From NCBI RefSeq assembly GCF_004114375.1, contig NZ_CP034692.1:2728001-2792000 (forward strand): 64,000 bases of DNA, written 5' to 3'. The position numbers and the translations under genes were made by a program. Below the pieces are notes generated by a model. The model searched no databases, was not told where the DNA came from, and saw nothing but the letters and a program-made list of their open reading frames with translations. Shown here one piece after another: positions 1 to 8,004 of the stretch; the first letter of the stretch is position 1; every line of letters begins with the position of its first letter. Origin of the DNA: Halorubrum sp. BOL3-1 (lineage in GTDB: Archaea > Halobacteriota > Halobacteria > Halobacteriales > Haloferacaceae).

Positions 1-1
1 G

Positions 2-997
2 CAGGTCCAGCAGGGCCGGTTCCGCGAGTTCTACCAGACGAACATCGACGTGTTCGGCTCGTCCGCGCCCGAGGCCGACGCCGAGGTGCTCGCGGTCGCG
101 GCCGACGCGCTCACGGGTCTTGGACTCACCGGCGACGACTTCGAGTTCCGCGTCTCGCACCGCGACATCCTCGGCGGCCTCGTCCGCGCGCTCGCCGACG
201 ACCCCGACGCGGTCGACACGGAGGCGGCGATCCGCGCGGTCGACAAGCGCGCGAAGGTCGACGAGGGCGAGTACGTCGGGCTGCTCTCCGACGCGGGCCT
301 CGCCCGCGACACCGCGCGCGACTTCGACGACCTCATCTCTGGCGTCGAGACGGTCGACGACCTCGACGCGGTCGCGGAGGCCGGCGGCGAGGCGGTCGAG
401 GCCGCCGTCGCGAACCTCCGGAACGTGCTCGCCGCGGCCGACGACTTCGGCGCGGGCGAGTTCTGCGAGGTCTCGCTGACGACCGCCCGCGGACTCGACT
501 ACTACACCGGCGTCGTCTTCGAGTGCTTCGACTCGACCGGCGGGGTGTCTCGGTCCGTCTTCGGTGGCGGGCGCTACGACGACCTCATCGAGAGCTTCGG
601 CGGCCAGCCCACTCCAGCGGTCGGCGTCGCGCCCGGCCACGCGACGCTCAGGCTGCTCTGTCAGCGCGCCGGCGTCTGGCCCGACGAGGAGCTTTCGACC
701 GACTACTACGTCCTCTCGGTGGGCGACACGCGAAGCGAGGCCGCGGCGCTCGCGAACGACCTCCGCGCGCTCGACGACGGCGCGGTCGTCGAGCAGGACG
801 TCTCGGACCGGTCGTTCGGCGCCCAGCTCGGCTACGCCGACTCGATCAACGCCGAGACGGTCGTGGTCGTCGGTGAGCGCGACCTAGAGAACGGCGAGTA
901 CACGGTGAAAGACATGGCGAGCGGCGACGAGACGACCGTTCCGGTCGAGGAGTTTCCGCCGGAGGACGGGCTGCCGACCTACGAGGACTACGAGTAG
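2..997 (+). CDS. hisS: Histidyl-tRNA synthetase, 3' part
   Basis: Charges tRNA-His with histidine in the cytoplasm; class II aminoacyl-tRNA synthetase. The gene enters from the left edge already in frame (first residues QVQQGRFREFYQ), so the N-terminal part is outside. Visible are motif 2 surroundings (QGRFREFYQ), the histidine-binding block RGLDYYTG near fragment residue 163, the glycine-rich GGGRYDD block near residue 189 with the motif 3 region PAVGVAPG after it, and a C-terminal alpha/beta anticodon-binding domain (about residues 235-325). The reading frame is clean to the TAG. The next gene starts about 80 bases downstream on the same strand, but has its own promoter-like T tract. Confidence 0.96.
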   Translation, partial: QVQQGRFREFYQTNIDVFGSSAPEADAEVLAVAADALTGLGLTGDDFEFRVSHRDILGGLVRALADDPDAVDTEAAIRAVDKRAKVDEGEYVGLLSDAGLARDTARDFDDLISGVETVDDLDAVAEAGGEAVEAAVANLRNVLAAADDFGAGEFCEVSLTTARGLDYYTGVVFECFDSTGGVSRSVFGGGRYDDLIESFGGQPTPAVGVAPGHATLRLLCQRAGVWPDEELSTDYYVLSVGDTRSEAAALANDLRALDDGAVVEQDVSDRSFGAQLGYADSINAETVVVVGERDLENGEYTVKDMASGDETTVPVEEFPPEDGLPTYEDYE

Positions 998-1074
998 CGC
1001 CCGGTCTGCGTCCGCTTCACGGACCGCCGACCGTCCCTCAACGCTTTTTGTCGCGCGACGGGACGGTGGGGACG

Positions 1075-2151
1075 ATGATCCCGCTCGCGACGCCGATGCC
1101 CCCCGGTGAGGTCGCCCTCCGGATCGCGGCCGGCGTCTTCCTCATCCTGATCAACGCGTACTTCGTGGCGATCGAGTTCGGGCTGACGCGGCTCAGACAG
1201 TACCCCGAGTCGGAGATGGACACCCCCGGCCTGCGCCGCGCGTGGGAGATGACCGACGACCTGGAGTTCTACCTCACCACCTGCCAGATCTGGATCTCGG
1301 GTACCAGCATCGCGCTCGGGATCGTGGCCGAGCCGGGACTCGCGGCCGCCCTCGCGCCGGTCTTCGAGAACACGGCGCTCGCCTCGGCCGGCGCCGGGTC
1401 GCTCCTCGCCTTCTTCCTCATCAACATGGTCCACCTCACGCACGGGGAGCAGACGCCGACGTACCTCGGCGTCGAGCGCTCGAAGCAGGTGGCCGGGTAC
1501 GGCGCGCGGCCCCTCTACTGGTTCGCGTGGCTCATCTCGCCGCTGATCAAGTTCGGTGACCGGGTCGCGAAGGGGACGCTCCGGCTGTTCGGCGTCGAGA
1601 TGACCGGGTCGTGGACCGAGACCGAGGAGGACGTGTTGGAGACGCGCGCGCAGCTCCGAACCCGCCTCGGCTCGATGATGGAGGAGGTGGACCTGCCCGA
1701 GGAGCGCAGACGGGAAGTGCTGAACGCGCTCGACGTCGACGAGGTGTCGGTCCGCGAGGTCATGACGCCGGCCGACGAGGTCGTCTCGCTGTCGACGACC
1801 GCGTCCGCCGAGGCGAACCTCGACCGGATCAGCGACACGCCGCACGCGCGGTTCCCCCTTGTCGGCGCGGACCTGACGGCGTTCGAGGGAATCGTGTACG
1901 CGCCGTCGATCGTGAGCCACTTCGAAGCGCTCCGGTCGGGCGAGACGACGTTCGCGGAGGTCGCCGCCCCGCCGGTGACCGTCTCGGCCGAGACCAGCGT
2001 GAGCGACGCCTTCGACCAGTTCCAGGCGGAGCGACAGGAGCTGGCGCTCGTGATCGAGGGCGGCGCGGTCGTCGGGCTGATCACCGCGACCGACGCGCTG
2101 GAGGCGGTGATGGGACAGTTAGAGGACCCGCTGGACGCGGGTGATTTATAA
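1075..2151 (+). CDS. CNNM (DUF21) and CBS domain membrane protein
   Basis: Member of the CNNM/CorC/HlyC family, implicated in divalent cation (Mg2+) transport or its regulation in the membrane. The N-terminal DUF21 part has three or four hydrophobic segments (residues about 5-150), followed by a CBS-pair region with the typical linker VREVMTPADEV and a second CBS repeat ending GLITATDALEA. A TTG at 1048 is in frame, but I choose ATG 1075: the T-rich TATA-like element at 1044-1049 lies about 27 bases before it, as for a leaderless transcript. The C-terminal CorC_HlyC domain of longer homologues is absent, so this is the short form (358 aa). Confidence 0.85.
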   Translation: MIPLATPMPPGEVALRIAAGVFLILINAYFVAIEFGLTRLRQYPESEMDTPGLRRAWEMTDDLEFYLTTCQIWISGTSIALGIVAEPGLAAALAPVFENTALASAGAGSLLAFFLINMVHLTHGEQTPTYLGVERSKQVAGYGARPLYWFAWLISPLIKFGDRVAKGTLRLFGVEMTGSWTETEEDVLETRAQLRTRLGSMMEEVDLPEERRREVLNALDVDEVSVREVMTPADEVVSLSTTASAEANLDRISDTPHARFPLVGADLTAFEGIVYAPSIVSHFEALRSGETTFAEVAAPPVTVSAETSVSDAFDQFQAERQELALVIEGGAVVGLITATDALEAVMGQLEDPLDAGDL

Positions 2152-2157
2152 AAAACG

Positions 2158-2456
2158 ACGCGGTGGCGCGTGCCGGTGAGTGGCCGGTAGGCCACGAACC
2201 GCACGCGCGAGGTCGCCGGCGCTACGCGCCGGCTGCCAGAGAATCTTCGATTCTCGCTGGAGTCGGGCGGCCGGAGCGAAGCGGAGGTCGGCCGACGAGG
2301 CTGGGGAGGTGTGAGGTGCGGTTGCTGTGCGGGGCGGGTGGGACTCAGAGGGGCAGCCGCGAGGACGACGCAGGCGACGCAGGCACTGTAAGGAGAGCAC
2401 CGCGAGCGACTGAAGCGCGCAACGAGCGTGCGCCGGCCTCGCGGCTGGGGCTTTGG
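2158..2456 (+). repeat. Interspersed structured repeat, copy A
   Basis: Fills the gap between the CNNM gene and the DoxX-like gene. It begins with a GGTGGCGCGTGCC block and ends with CTCGCGGCTGGGGCTTTGG. Between them is a chain of near-perfect hairpins: GTGGCC/GGCCAC with loop GGTA, GCCGGCGC/GCGCCGGC with loop TAC, GAGAATC/GATTCTC with loop TTC, and an 11-pair stem at 2262-2272 with 2286-2296. Then follows the conserved GAGGCTGGGGAGGTGTGAGG block. CAGCCGCGAGG near 2356 is complementary to CCTCGCGGCTG near 2438. No coding frame is convincing. Related copies lie at 22213-22445 and 49061-49374. Confidence 0.85.
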
Positions 2457-2477
2457 AAGCGCCCCCTGCCCCTCCGA

Positions 2478-2903
2478 TCACTTCTTATACGCCTCGCGCA
2501 GGAACACCAAGGCCCCGCCGAGCATCGCGAGGTTCCCGAAGAACGCGAGCCGCTCCCCGCTCTTGTCGTCCTCGTCGGCGTTCCAGAAGTCGTGCATCGT
2601 CGCCGTCACCATGGTCAGGAAGGCGACGGCCGCCCCCGTGGCGACTCGCGGGAGCCGCCAGAGCGCGATGCCGAGGCCGGCCGCGACCATCATTCCGGAG
2701 GCGAACGGCGCGGCGACCTCCGGCATCGGTACGCCGGCCGACTCGGCGTACTCGACCGTGTCGTCCATGTCGCGGAAGTCCTCGGAGGCCTGCGCGGCGA
2801 GGCCGACGCCGAGCAGCACGCGGCCGAGCCGGGAGGGCGCCCCGCGGCCGTCGGCTTCGTCCGTCGCGTCGACAGTATCGTCGTCGATTGGATCGTCGTC
2901 CAT
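2478..2903 (-). CDS. DoxX-like membrane protein
   Basis: A 141-residue protein with an acidic cytoplasmic N-terminus (about 25 residues) and four hydrophobic segments, with the ALWRLPRVATG loop and FFGNLAMLGGALVFL end typical of small DoxX-family membrane proteins. The exact biochemical role of these proteins in haloarchaea is not known; some DoxX proteins take part in redox or sulfur metabolism. Start chosen at the ATG giving MDDDPIDDD because a TTTATG TATA-like element lies about 30 bases upstream. A slightly earlier ATG (MSRGTVLLT) falls inside that element. It reads in the same direction as the downstream-facing DJ-1 gene. Confidence 0.75.
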   Translation of the reverse strand: MDDDPIDDDTVDATDEADGRGAPSRLGRVLLGVGLAAQASEDFRDMDDTVEYAESAGVPMPEVAAPFASGMMVAAGLGIALWRLPRVATGAAVAFLTMVTATMHDFWNADEDDKSGERLAFFGNLAMLGGALVFLREAYKK

Positions 2904-3001
2904 AGTTAGCAGAACGGTACCACGCGACATAAATCGGTGTGTCGGACCGCGGTCGCCGGAGCGGCTCCGGCCGTTGCGGTCGGTCCGGAATCGGTCCGGA
3001 G

Positions 3002-3595
3002 TCAGTCGGCGGTCGCGGCCGCCGGCCCGTGCTCGATCTCCGTCCCGAGCAGGTCGAGGAACTGCGCGATCCACTCGGGGTGGTCGGGCCACGCCTGCCC
3101 CGTGACGAGGTTCCCGTCGGTGGTCACGCCGTCGACCCACGAGCAGCCGGCGGCCTCGACCTCGGGCCTGACGGCGGGGTACGCCGTCAGCTCGTAGCCG
3201 TCGAGCACGCCCGCTGCCGCGAGGATCTGCGGACCGTGACAGATCGACGCGACGGGCTTGTCCGCCTCGAAGAAGTGCCGGACCGCGTCGAGCACCTCGT
3301 CGTAGCCGCGGAGGTACTCCGGCGCGCGTCCGCCGGGGACGACGAGGGCGTCGTACTCCGTCGGATCGACCTCGTCGAAGCCGTGCGTGAGTTCGAAGTC
3401 GTGGCCGCGGGTCTCCAGGTACGTCTGGTCGCCGCGGAAGTCGTGGACCGCGGTCTTGATCGAGTCGCCGCCCGCCTTTTCCGGACAGACCGCGTGGACC
3501 CCGTGACCCACCGCCTGAAGCGCCTGATACGGGACCATGATTTCGTAGTCCTCTCCGAAATCTCCGACGATCATCAGAATCTGCCGTCCTGTCAT
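3002..3595 (-). CDS. DJ-1/PfpI family protein
   Basis: Class I glutamine-amidotransferase-like fold, 197 aa. Members act as deglycases/glyoxalases, chaperones or (PfpI) proteases. The nucleophile elbow ASICHGPQ places the catalytic Cys at residue 119 followed by His 120, and the acidic partner is in the EDYE stretch (residues 15-18); the VVPGGRAPEYLR segment is the usual family signature. This looks catalytically intact. Substrate cannot be assigned from sequence; detoxification of methylglyoxal-type adducts is the most likely role by family. It is separated by a 98-base gap from the DoxX-like gene, so possible co-transcription is open. Confidence 0.88.
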   Translation of the reverse strand: MTGRQILMIVGDFGEDYEIMVPYQALQAVGHGVHAVCPEKAGGDSIKTAVHDFRGDQTYLETRGHDFELTHGFDEVDPTEYDALVVPGGRAPEYLRGYDEVLDAVRHFFEADKPVASICHGPQILAAAGVLDGYELTAYPAVRPEVEAAGCSWVDGVTTDGNLVTGQAWPDHPEWIAQFLDLLGTEIEHGPAAATAD

Positions 3596-3715
3596 GTGTA
3601 CAACACCACGTTAGCACACGCGCCACAACCAAATAACGATACTGGCGAGCGGTAGCATGCCTCTAACTGATCGCGACGACCGACCGCGACCGCGGTTCGC
3701 GACGGCATGCGCCTC

Positions 3716-3769
3716 CGAGGCCGGGGAGGCGTGAGGTGCCGTGCGGTCGGGTGGGACTCGAAGGACAGG
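3716..3769 (+). repeat. Degenerate remnant of the interspersed repeat (copy B)
   Basis: The stretch GAGGCCGGGGAGGCGTGAGG followed by TGCCGTGC and GGGTGGGACTCGAAGG matches the conserved central block of copy A at 2297-2353 with deletions. The hairpin-rich 5' half and the CTCGCGGCTGGGGC end are missing. The rest of the 3596-4009 gap (414 bases) shows no supported gene; several short open frames overlap one another and have no family resemblance. Confidence 0.6.
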
Positions 3770-3986
3770 TGTGAGGGGGTGTTCGTGTCGATTCGCGACG
3801 TATAACCAGGAACACCATCGTCCAGCCGAGCGGCCGGGACCTCGGCGGTGTACGCTGTGGGCGCGGTGTCGTTCGGCTGTACAGACAAACCAGATCAACG
3901 TCTCTCGTCGAGCGAGCCGATCGCCGCGCTCGGGCGATATCGAAGGTGTGCGAACCGCTGACTCCCCCTACCCGAAAGAACAACCG

Positions 3987-3992
3987 TTAAAA
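3987..3992 (+). promoter_or_regulatory. TATA-like element of the L11 gene
   Basis: TTAAAA, ending 23 bases before the ATG at 4016. This spacing supports a leaderless mRNA starting at MAGTIEALV and not at the ATG six bases earlier. Confidence 0.5.
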
Positions 3993-4015
3993 GTCGCCAC
4001 CGGGTTCGTATGGAC

Positions 4016-4492
4016 ATGGCTGGAACTATCGAAGCGCTCGTCCCCGGCGGGGAGGCCACCCCCGGCCCGCCGCTCGGTCCCGAGCTCGGACCGACGCCGG
4101 TAGACGTTCAAGACGTCGTCGCGCAGATCAACGACGAGACCGCGGCGTTCGACGGCATGGAAGTACCCGTCACCGTCGACTACGACGACGATGGCTCCTT
4201 CACCATCGAGATCGGCGTGCCGCCCACCGCGGAGCTCATCAAGGACGAAGCCGGCTTCGAGACCGGCTCCGGCGAGCCGCAGGAGAACTTCGTCGCCGAC
4301 ATGTCCGTCGAACAGGTGAAGACGGTGGCCGAGCAGAAGTCGAGCGACCTGCTCGCGTACGACACGAAGGCCGCCGCCAAGGAAGTCGGCGGCACCTGCG
4401 CCTCCCTCGGCGTCACCATCGAGGGCGAGGACGCCCGGACGTTCGACGACCGGGTCGACGACGGCGAGTACGACGACGCCCTCGACGAGTAA
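4016..4492 (+). CDS. rpl11: Large-subunit ribosomal protein L11
   Basis: 50S protein uL11, part of the GTPase-associated centre at the stalk base; binds 23S rRNA and contacts elongation factors. The N-terminal PGGEATPGPPLGPELGP block is the classic L11 signature, and the C-terminal RNA-binding domain carries DLLAYDTKAAAKEVGGTCAS. Length 158 aa, with the acidic C-terminal tail common in halophiles. An ATG at 4010 would add MD; the TATA spacing favours 4016. In many haloarchaea L11 stands apart from the L1-L10-L12 operon, and here none of these follow, so it is transcribed alone. Confidence 0.96.
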   Translation: MAGTIEALVPGGEATPGPPLGPELGPTPVDVQDVVAQINDETAAFDGMEVPVTVDYDDDGSFTIEIGVPPTAELIKDEAGFETGSGEPQENFVADMSVEQVKTVAEQKSSDLLAYDTKAAAKEVGGTCASLGVTIEGEDARTFDDRVDDGEYDDALDE

Positions 4493-4681
4493 CGCCGGGG
4501 TTCCGACGACGGCCGTTATTTCTGACGCGGGTCTCTCAGCGATCGTTTTCGGACGCTCTCGCAGCGACGCTCGGGGTCGACGCGGAGCGCACGTGTCGAC
4601 CGGCTCGACGAACGGCAGGCGCTCCGTCGAGGGCGACAACGCTCCGGCGGTTTTATGCCCGAACCGGAGCGACACGCCGGT

Positions 4682-4969
4682 ATGCCGGATCTCAACCCCG
4701 TCGCGAAGCGGATCCACAACGTCCAGCCTCGACCGGTTCGGCTCGAACTCGACTCCGACGAGACTGGCGTCTACGAGTTCTCCTCGACCGAGTTCTTCCA
4801 GCGGGAGTTCCGCGGCGAGGGCGTCCGGGTCGATGCGGACGGCGACGCCGACTTCCGGCTGATCAGCTCGGACGACTACGAGCGGATCCTGCTCGGGCGC
4901 TCCGGACCCGACGAGGAGGGCTGGTCCATGGTGGGGGAGGTCGTCGCGGCAGAGCGGGCCGAGGAGTGA
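4682..4969 (+). CDS. Small haloarchaeal protein of unknown function
   Basis: I do not recognise a named family. The 95-residue product starts MPDLNPVAKRIHNVQP, is soluble, mixed alpha/beta by eye, acidic, and ends with a GWSMVGEVVAAER segment. No cysteine motif, signal peptide or membrane segment is visible. The start is supported by TTTTAT at 4651-4656, 26-31 bases upstream of the ATG, as for a leaderless transcript; an earlier in-frame ATG at 4655 overlaps this element. It lies between L11 and a UspA gene on the other strand. Codon use is like the neighbouring housekeeping genes, so it is likely a resident gene. Confidence 0.75.
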   Translation: MPDLNPVAKRIHNVQPRPVRLELDSDETGVYEFSSTEFFQREFRGEGVRVDADGDADFRLISSDDYERILLGRSGPDEEGWSMVGEVVAAERAEE

Positions 4970-4999
4970 CCGCCGACACTCACCGGAGACCGCCGACGC

Positions 5000-5452
5000 T
5001 CACCGGACGACGGTGACGGGCACCTCGGCGCGGCGGACCACGCCCTCGGCGACGCTGCCGAGGAGGACTCGAGAGATGCCCGTTCGGCCCTGACTCGCCA
5101 ACACGACGTGGTCGAACGGCTCGCCGGAGCCGTCGTCTCCGCCGACCGGCGTCTCGCCGCCGGCGACGTCGAGAATCGTCTTCGTCGGGCGTCCCACCTC
5201 TAATCTCGTCTCGACTGTCTGGTCGACCGCTCCCGTCGCCTCGGAGAGGACCCGCTCGCCGCGCCCTTTGGCGCTGTCGTACCACTGGTCGGAGGCGCCC
5301 GAGAAGCCCCCCTCCGCGCCCGTCGCGGAGTCCGCGGGGTTGATCACGTGAAGCGCCGTGAGTTCGGCGTCGGGCCACTCGTCGGCCGCGAACCGCAGCG
5401 CCTCGGTCGCCTCGGTGGACCCGTCGACCGCGACGAGAATGCGTTTGGTCAT
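5000..5452 (-). CDS. Universal stress protein UspA family
   Basis: Single Usp domain of 150 aa, cytoplasmic. The N-terminal ILVAVDGSTEATEALRFA strand-loop-helix and the C-terminal GRTGISRVLLGSVAEGV motif (G-2x-G-9x-G-[S/T]) show the ATP-binding Usp subtype. The middle loop (residues about 42-60, rich in Gly and Ser) and a Gly/Asp insert near residue 110 are longer than in minimal Usp proteins. Start taken at MTKRILVAVDGS; open frame further upstream is not Usp-like. Role in stress survival is by family only. Confidence 0.92.
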   Translation of the reverse strand: MTKRILVAVDGSTEATEALRFAADEWPDAELTALHVINPADSATGAEGGFSGASDQWYDSAKGRGERVLSEATGAVDQTVETRLEVGRPTKTILDVAGGETPVGGDDGSGEPFDHVVLASQGRTGISRVLLGSVAEGVVRRAEVPVTVVR

Positions 5453-5566
5453 GTCTGCCGATTCGCCCGCTCGGATTAAAAATGACCGCGTCGACTCCGA
5501 TACGGCGATAATCCGTTGCGGGAGGCGGTCGAGCGGAATCACCCGGCGCCGAGGGGGGACTCGCCG

Positions 5567-7474
5567 TCAGTCGTGTCGTGTCACGCACTTCGAGAGCCCG
5601 ATCAGCTCGACCGGCTCGGAGTTGTCCGGCGAGTAGACGACCATCTGCCCCTTCTCCATGTACGGGACCTTCCCGGCGAGGTTCGCGGGGATGTTGACGC
5701 TGCTGATCGCGTCCTCGTCGCCGAGGTTCAAGACGACCTTCGTGTTCACCTGCTTGAACACCGACTCGGCAACGTCCTGCGGGTCCTGCGTGATGAGAAA
5801 CAGGCCCAGCCGCTCCTTGCGGCCCTGCTTCGCGGCCTCCGTGAATTTCTGGACGACCTTCTGCGCCTGAACGTTGTCGGCGTCAGCGAGGAAGTTGTGC
5901 GCCTCGTCCATCCCGACGAGCAGCGGCGTCTCCTTGATCCGGTCGCTGTCCGGGTCGTTCGAGAGCTTGTCGTCGATGAGCAGCCCCGCGACCGCGAGGA
6001 CGACGATCTCCTTCTGCCGGGAGGTCGGCAGGTGGTACGTGGGGACGACCGAGATCCCGCCGGGGCGGACGAGGGTGTGGTCGAGTTCGGTGATCGGCTT
6101 CGCGTCTTGATCGAACACGCCGCCCGGAACCCCGCGGACCCGCCGCTTGACGGCGTCGAACGTCGCCTCGTGGACCCGACCGCTCTCGTGAAGCTCCTCT
6201 TTGAGCGCCGGGTCGTCGAGGTACGAGAGGAACTGGCTGTACGTCCCCGAATCGCCGTAGCTGTCGAAGAATCGGTTGAGAAGCGTCAACAGCGCGGGAT
6301 ACTGGTTGTCGTTGAGTCCCGACCCGGCCACGAGCCACGGCATGTCCCGCGCCAGCGAGAAGGGGACCGTGAACTCGACGCGCTCGGCGCGGTGGCCCTC
6401 GCCGGGGTAGGTCGCGTTCGCGACGCGGGGCACCAGAGCGACGGTGTCGTCGTGGCCGCCGTGGGCGATCCCCTCGCGCTCCAGCCGCCGGGCGAACGCG
6501 TCGTCGAGGTCGGGGTTGTCGTCGTGCATCTGCGCGTACTCGTCCTGCGGGTCGAACTGGACCACCGCCATCCGCGACTCGCGTCCGTCGCCCATCGGGT
6601 ACGTGCGGTCCGCGTCGAGGTACTGTCGGAGGACGTTCTTCGACGCGTGGGTCTTCCCCGAGCCGGTGCCGCCGGCGACGAGCGTGTGTCGGAACGCGAG
6701 GGGGTCGCCGTCGGCGTAGTCGTCCTTCACGCGGTAGTCGACCGTGGGCGGCTCCGCGGCCGTCCGCACCTTCTCGCCGCCGACCGAGAGGTGGCCGAGG
6801 AAGACGCCGTCGTCGGGGATCTTCAGCCCGGTCTTGATCTCGGCGTCGTCAGCCGCCTCCTCGGCCACGGCGCCGGGCTTCGGCACCCGGTCCGTCATCC
6901 GTCGTTTCATCTCCTCTCCCTCGCCGTAAACGACCGACATCGGCTCCAGGTCGGCGACGAACTTGTAGTCGCGCTCCGCGAAGTCGTCGCGGCGCATCTG
7001 CCGGCGGGCGTGGATCTCGGTCGCGTCGTCCGACTGGAACTCCTGGGCGTACTCCAACCCCGTGATCCGGCAGAACAGCCGCTCGCCGTCCGGGTACGGA
7101 ATCAGGAGGTACTTGCCGAGCCGCACCGCCTCGCGGTTGTCCGTCGTGACGAACGCCTTCAGCGACGTCTCCTCCTCGTCTTCGGCCACGCGGAGCCCCT
7201 GCGACACCGACACGACGCCGAGTCCCGCGTCGCTGCCCGCGGGCGTCGCGTCGTAGGCGGCGAAGGCGTCGTCCCCGCGGTCGCCGGACGGGTCACCGCC
7301 CGCCGTCCCGGAGTCGACTGCGGTCCCGGCGTCGCCCGCCGTCCCGCCGTCGACCGCGGACTCGGTTCCGGTCTCGGCGGTGTCGGCCTCGCCGGGGTCG
7401 TCGGCGACCTCGTCTGGGGCGTCGCCGTCACCCTCGCCGTCCCCGGTGAACTCGGTGAAATCCTCCAGCGTCAT
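5567..7474 (-). CDS. HerA-type (DUF87) ATPase
   Basis: P-loop ATPase of the HerA/FtsK-like family, 635 aa. HerA works as a hexameric DNA translocase/helicase with the NurA nuclease in double-strand-break end resection. Visible: acidic low-complexity N-terminus (residues 1-75), a HAS-barrel-like region, Walker A LVAGGTGSGKTHASKN near residue 265, and Walker B LLVGMDEAHNFL near residue 516, followed by an arginine/sensor region (LFLITQDPQDVAES). A nurA gene lies 42 kb away at 49384-50688 and not next to it, so this may be the HerA partner or a paralogue. An 800-residue open frame on the opposite strand is a GC-rich shadow. Confidence 0.85.
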   Translation of the reverse strand: MTLEDFTEFTGDGEGDGDAPDEVADDPGEADTAETGTESAVDGGTAGDAGTAVDSGTAGGDPSGDRGDDAFAAYDATPAGSDAGLGVVSVSQGLRVAEDEEETSLKAFVTTDNREAVRLGKYLLIPYPDGERLFCRITGLEYAQEFQSDDATEIHARRQMRRDDFAERDYKFVADLEPMSVVYGEGEEMKRRMTDRVPKPGAVAEEAADDAEIKTGLKIPDDGVFLGHLSVGGEKVRTAAEPPTVDYRVKDDYADGDPLAFRHTLVAGGTGSGKTHASKNVLRQYLDADRTYPMGDGRESRMAVVQFDPQDEYAQMHDDNPDLDDAFARRLEREGIAHGGHDDTVALVPRVANATYPGEGHRAERVEFTVPFSLARDMPWLVAGSGLNDNQYPALLTLLNRFFDSYGDSGTYSQFLSYLDDPALKEELHESGRVHEATFDAVKRRVRGVPGGVFDQDAKPITELDHTLVRPGGISVVPTYHLPTSRQKEIVVLAVAGLLIDDKLSNDPDSDRIKETPLLVGMDEAHNFLADADNVQAQKVVQKFTEAAKQGRKERLGLFLITQDPQDVAESVFKQVNTKVVLNLGDEDAISSVNIPANLAGKVPYMEKGQMVVYSPDNSEPVELIGLSKCVTRHD

Positions 7475-7588
7475 GACGGATCCACCGGCCGCCGAGCCGA
7501 AAGCGTTTGCCCTCGCGTCCCGCGGTCGGTCCCCCGAGGCGTTGCGCCGTCGCGGCGCCCTTATCCCGCTCGACCCCGTACTCGTGGC

Positions 7589-7924
7589 ATGATACTCGTT
7601 CGCGGCAGCGGCGGCGGGACGGACCTCACCGGCACGGTGTTCGAGCGCGGCGAAGAGCCGCCCGCGTACAAGGGCGCGCCGAACGAGGACGCGCCGTACG
7701 TGTGGGTGTGCGACTCCTTTTACGAGGTCGAGAGCGGCGGCTCGCCGCTCGTCGTCGGCGGCGAGGAGATCCGCGTCGCCTTCGAGGAGCCGATGCCGCG
7801 CGGGTTCGACACCCGCGACCAGGCGGTCGAGGCGGCCCGCGACCACGTCCGGACGCAGTTCGCCCGGATCGGCGTCGATCCGGCGTCCGTCGAGATCGAA
7901 GTGAGCGCGGCGGATCCCGCCTGA
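7589..7924 (+). CDS. Small haloarchaeal protein of unknown function
   Basis: Product of 111 aa starting MILVRGSGGGTDLTG, with a conserved-looking YVWVCDSFYEVESGG segment in the middle and an acidic C-terminus. I do not recognise a characterised family; proteins of this length and composition occur as haloarchaeal DUFs. No membrane segment or metal-binding motif. It is divergent from the HerA-type gene (114-base gap) and is followed 80 bases later by the M28 peptidase on the same strand. The start is the first ATG after the divergent promoter region; TTATCCCG at 7561 is a possible weak TATA. Confidence 0.7.
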   Translation: MILVRGSGGGTDLTGTVFERGEEPPAYKGAPNEDAPYVWVCDSFYEVESGGSPLVVGGEEIRVAFEEPMPRGFDTRDQAVEAARDHVRTQFARIGVDPASVEIEVSAADPA

Positions 7925-8004
7925 CGCCCGGCGGCGACGGAGAGTGTACCGGCCGCGCCGCCGGTACCCGCAACCCCTTTTCGGTCTCGGTCCAACCACG
8001 CCGT

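Noticed and set aside
2163-2909. Long plus-strand frames across repeat copy A and the DoxX-like gene
   Set aside because: Arg/Gly-rich translations of a structured repeat and an antisense strand; similar false frames occur at copies C and D.
5516-7924. An open frame of about 800 codons opposite the HerA-type gene
   Set aside because: It is the antisense shadow of a GC-rich gene: Val/Arg/Asp-rich without any domain. Only its last 111 codons (7589-7924) look like a real gene.
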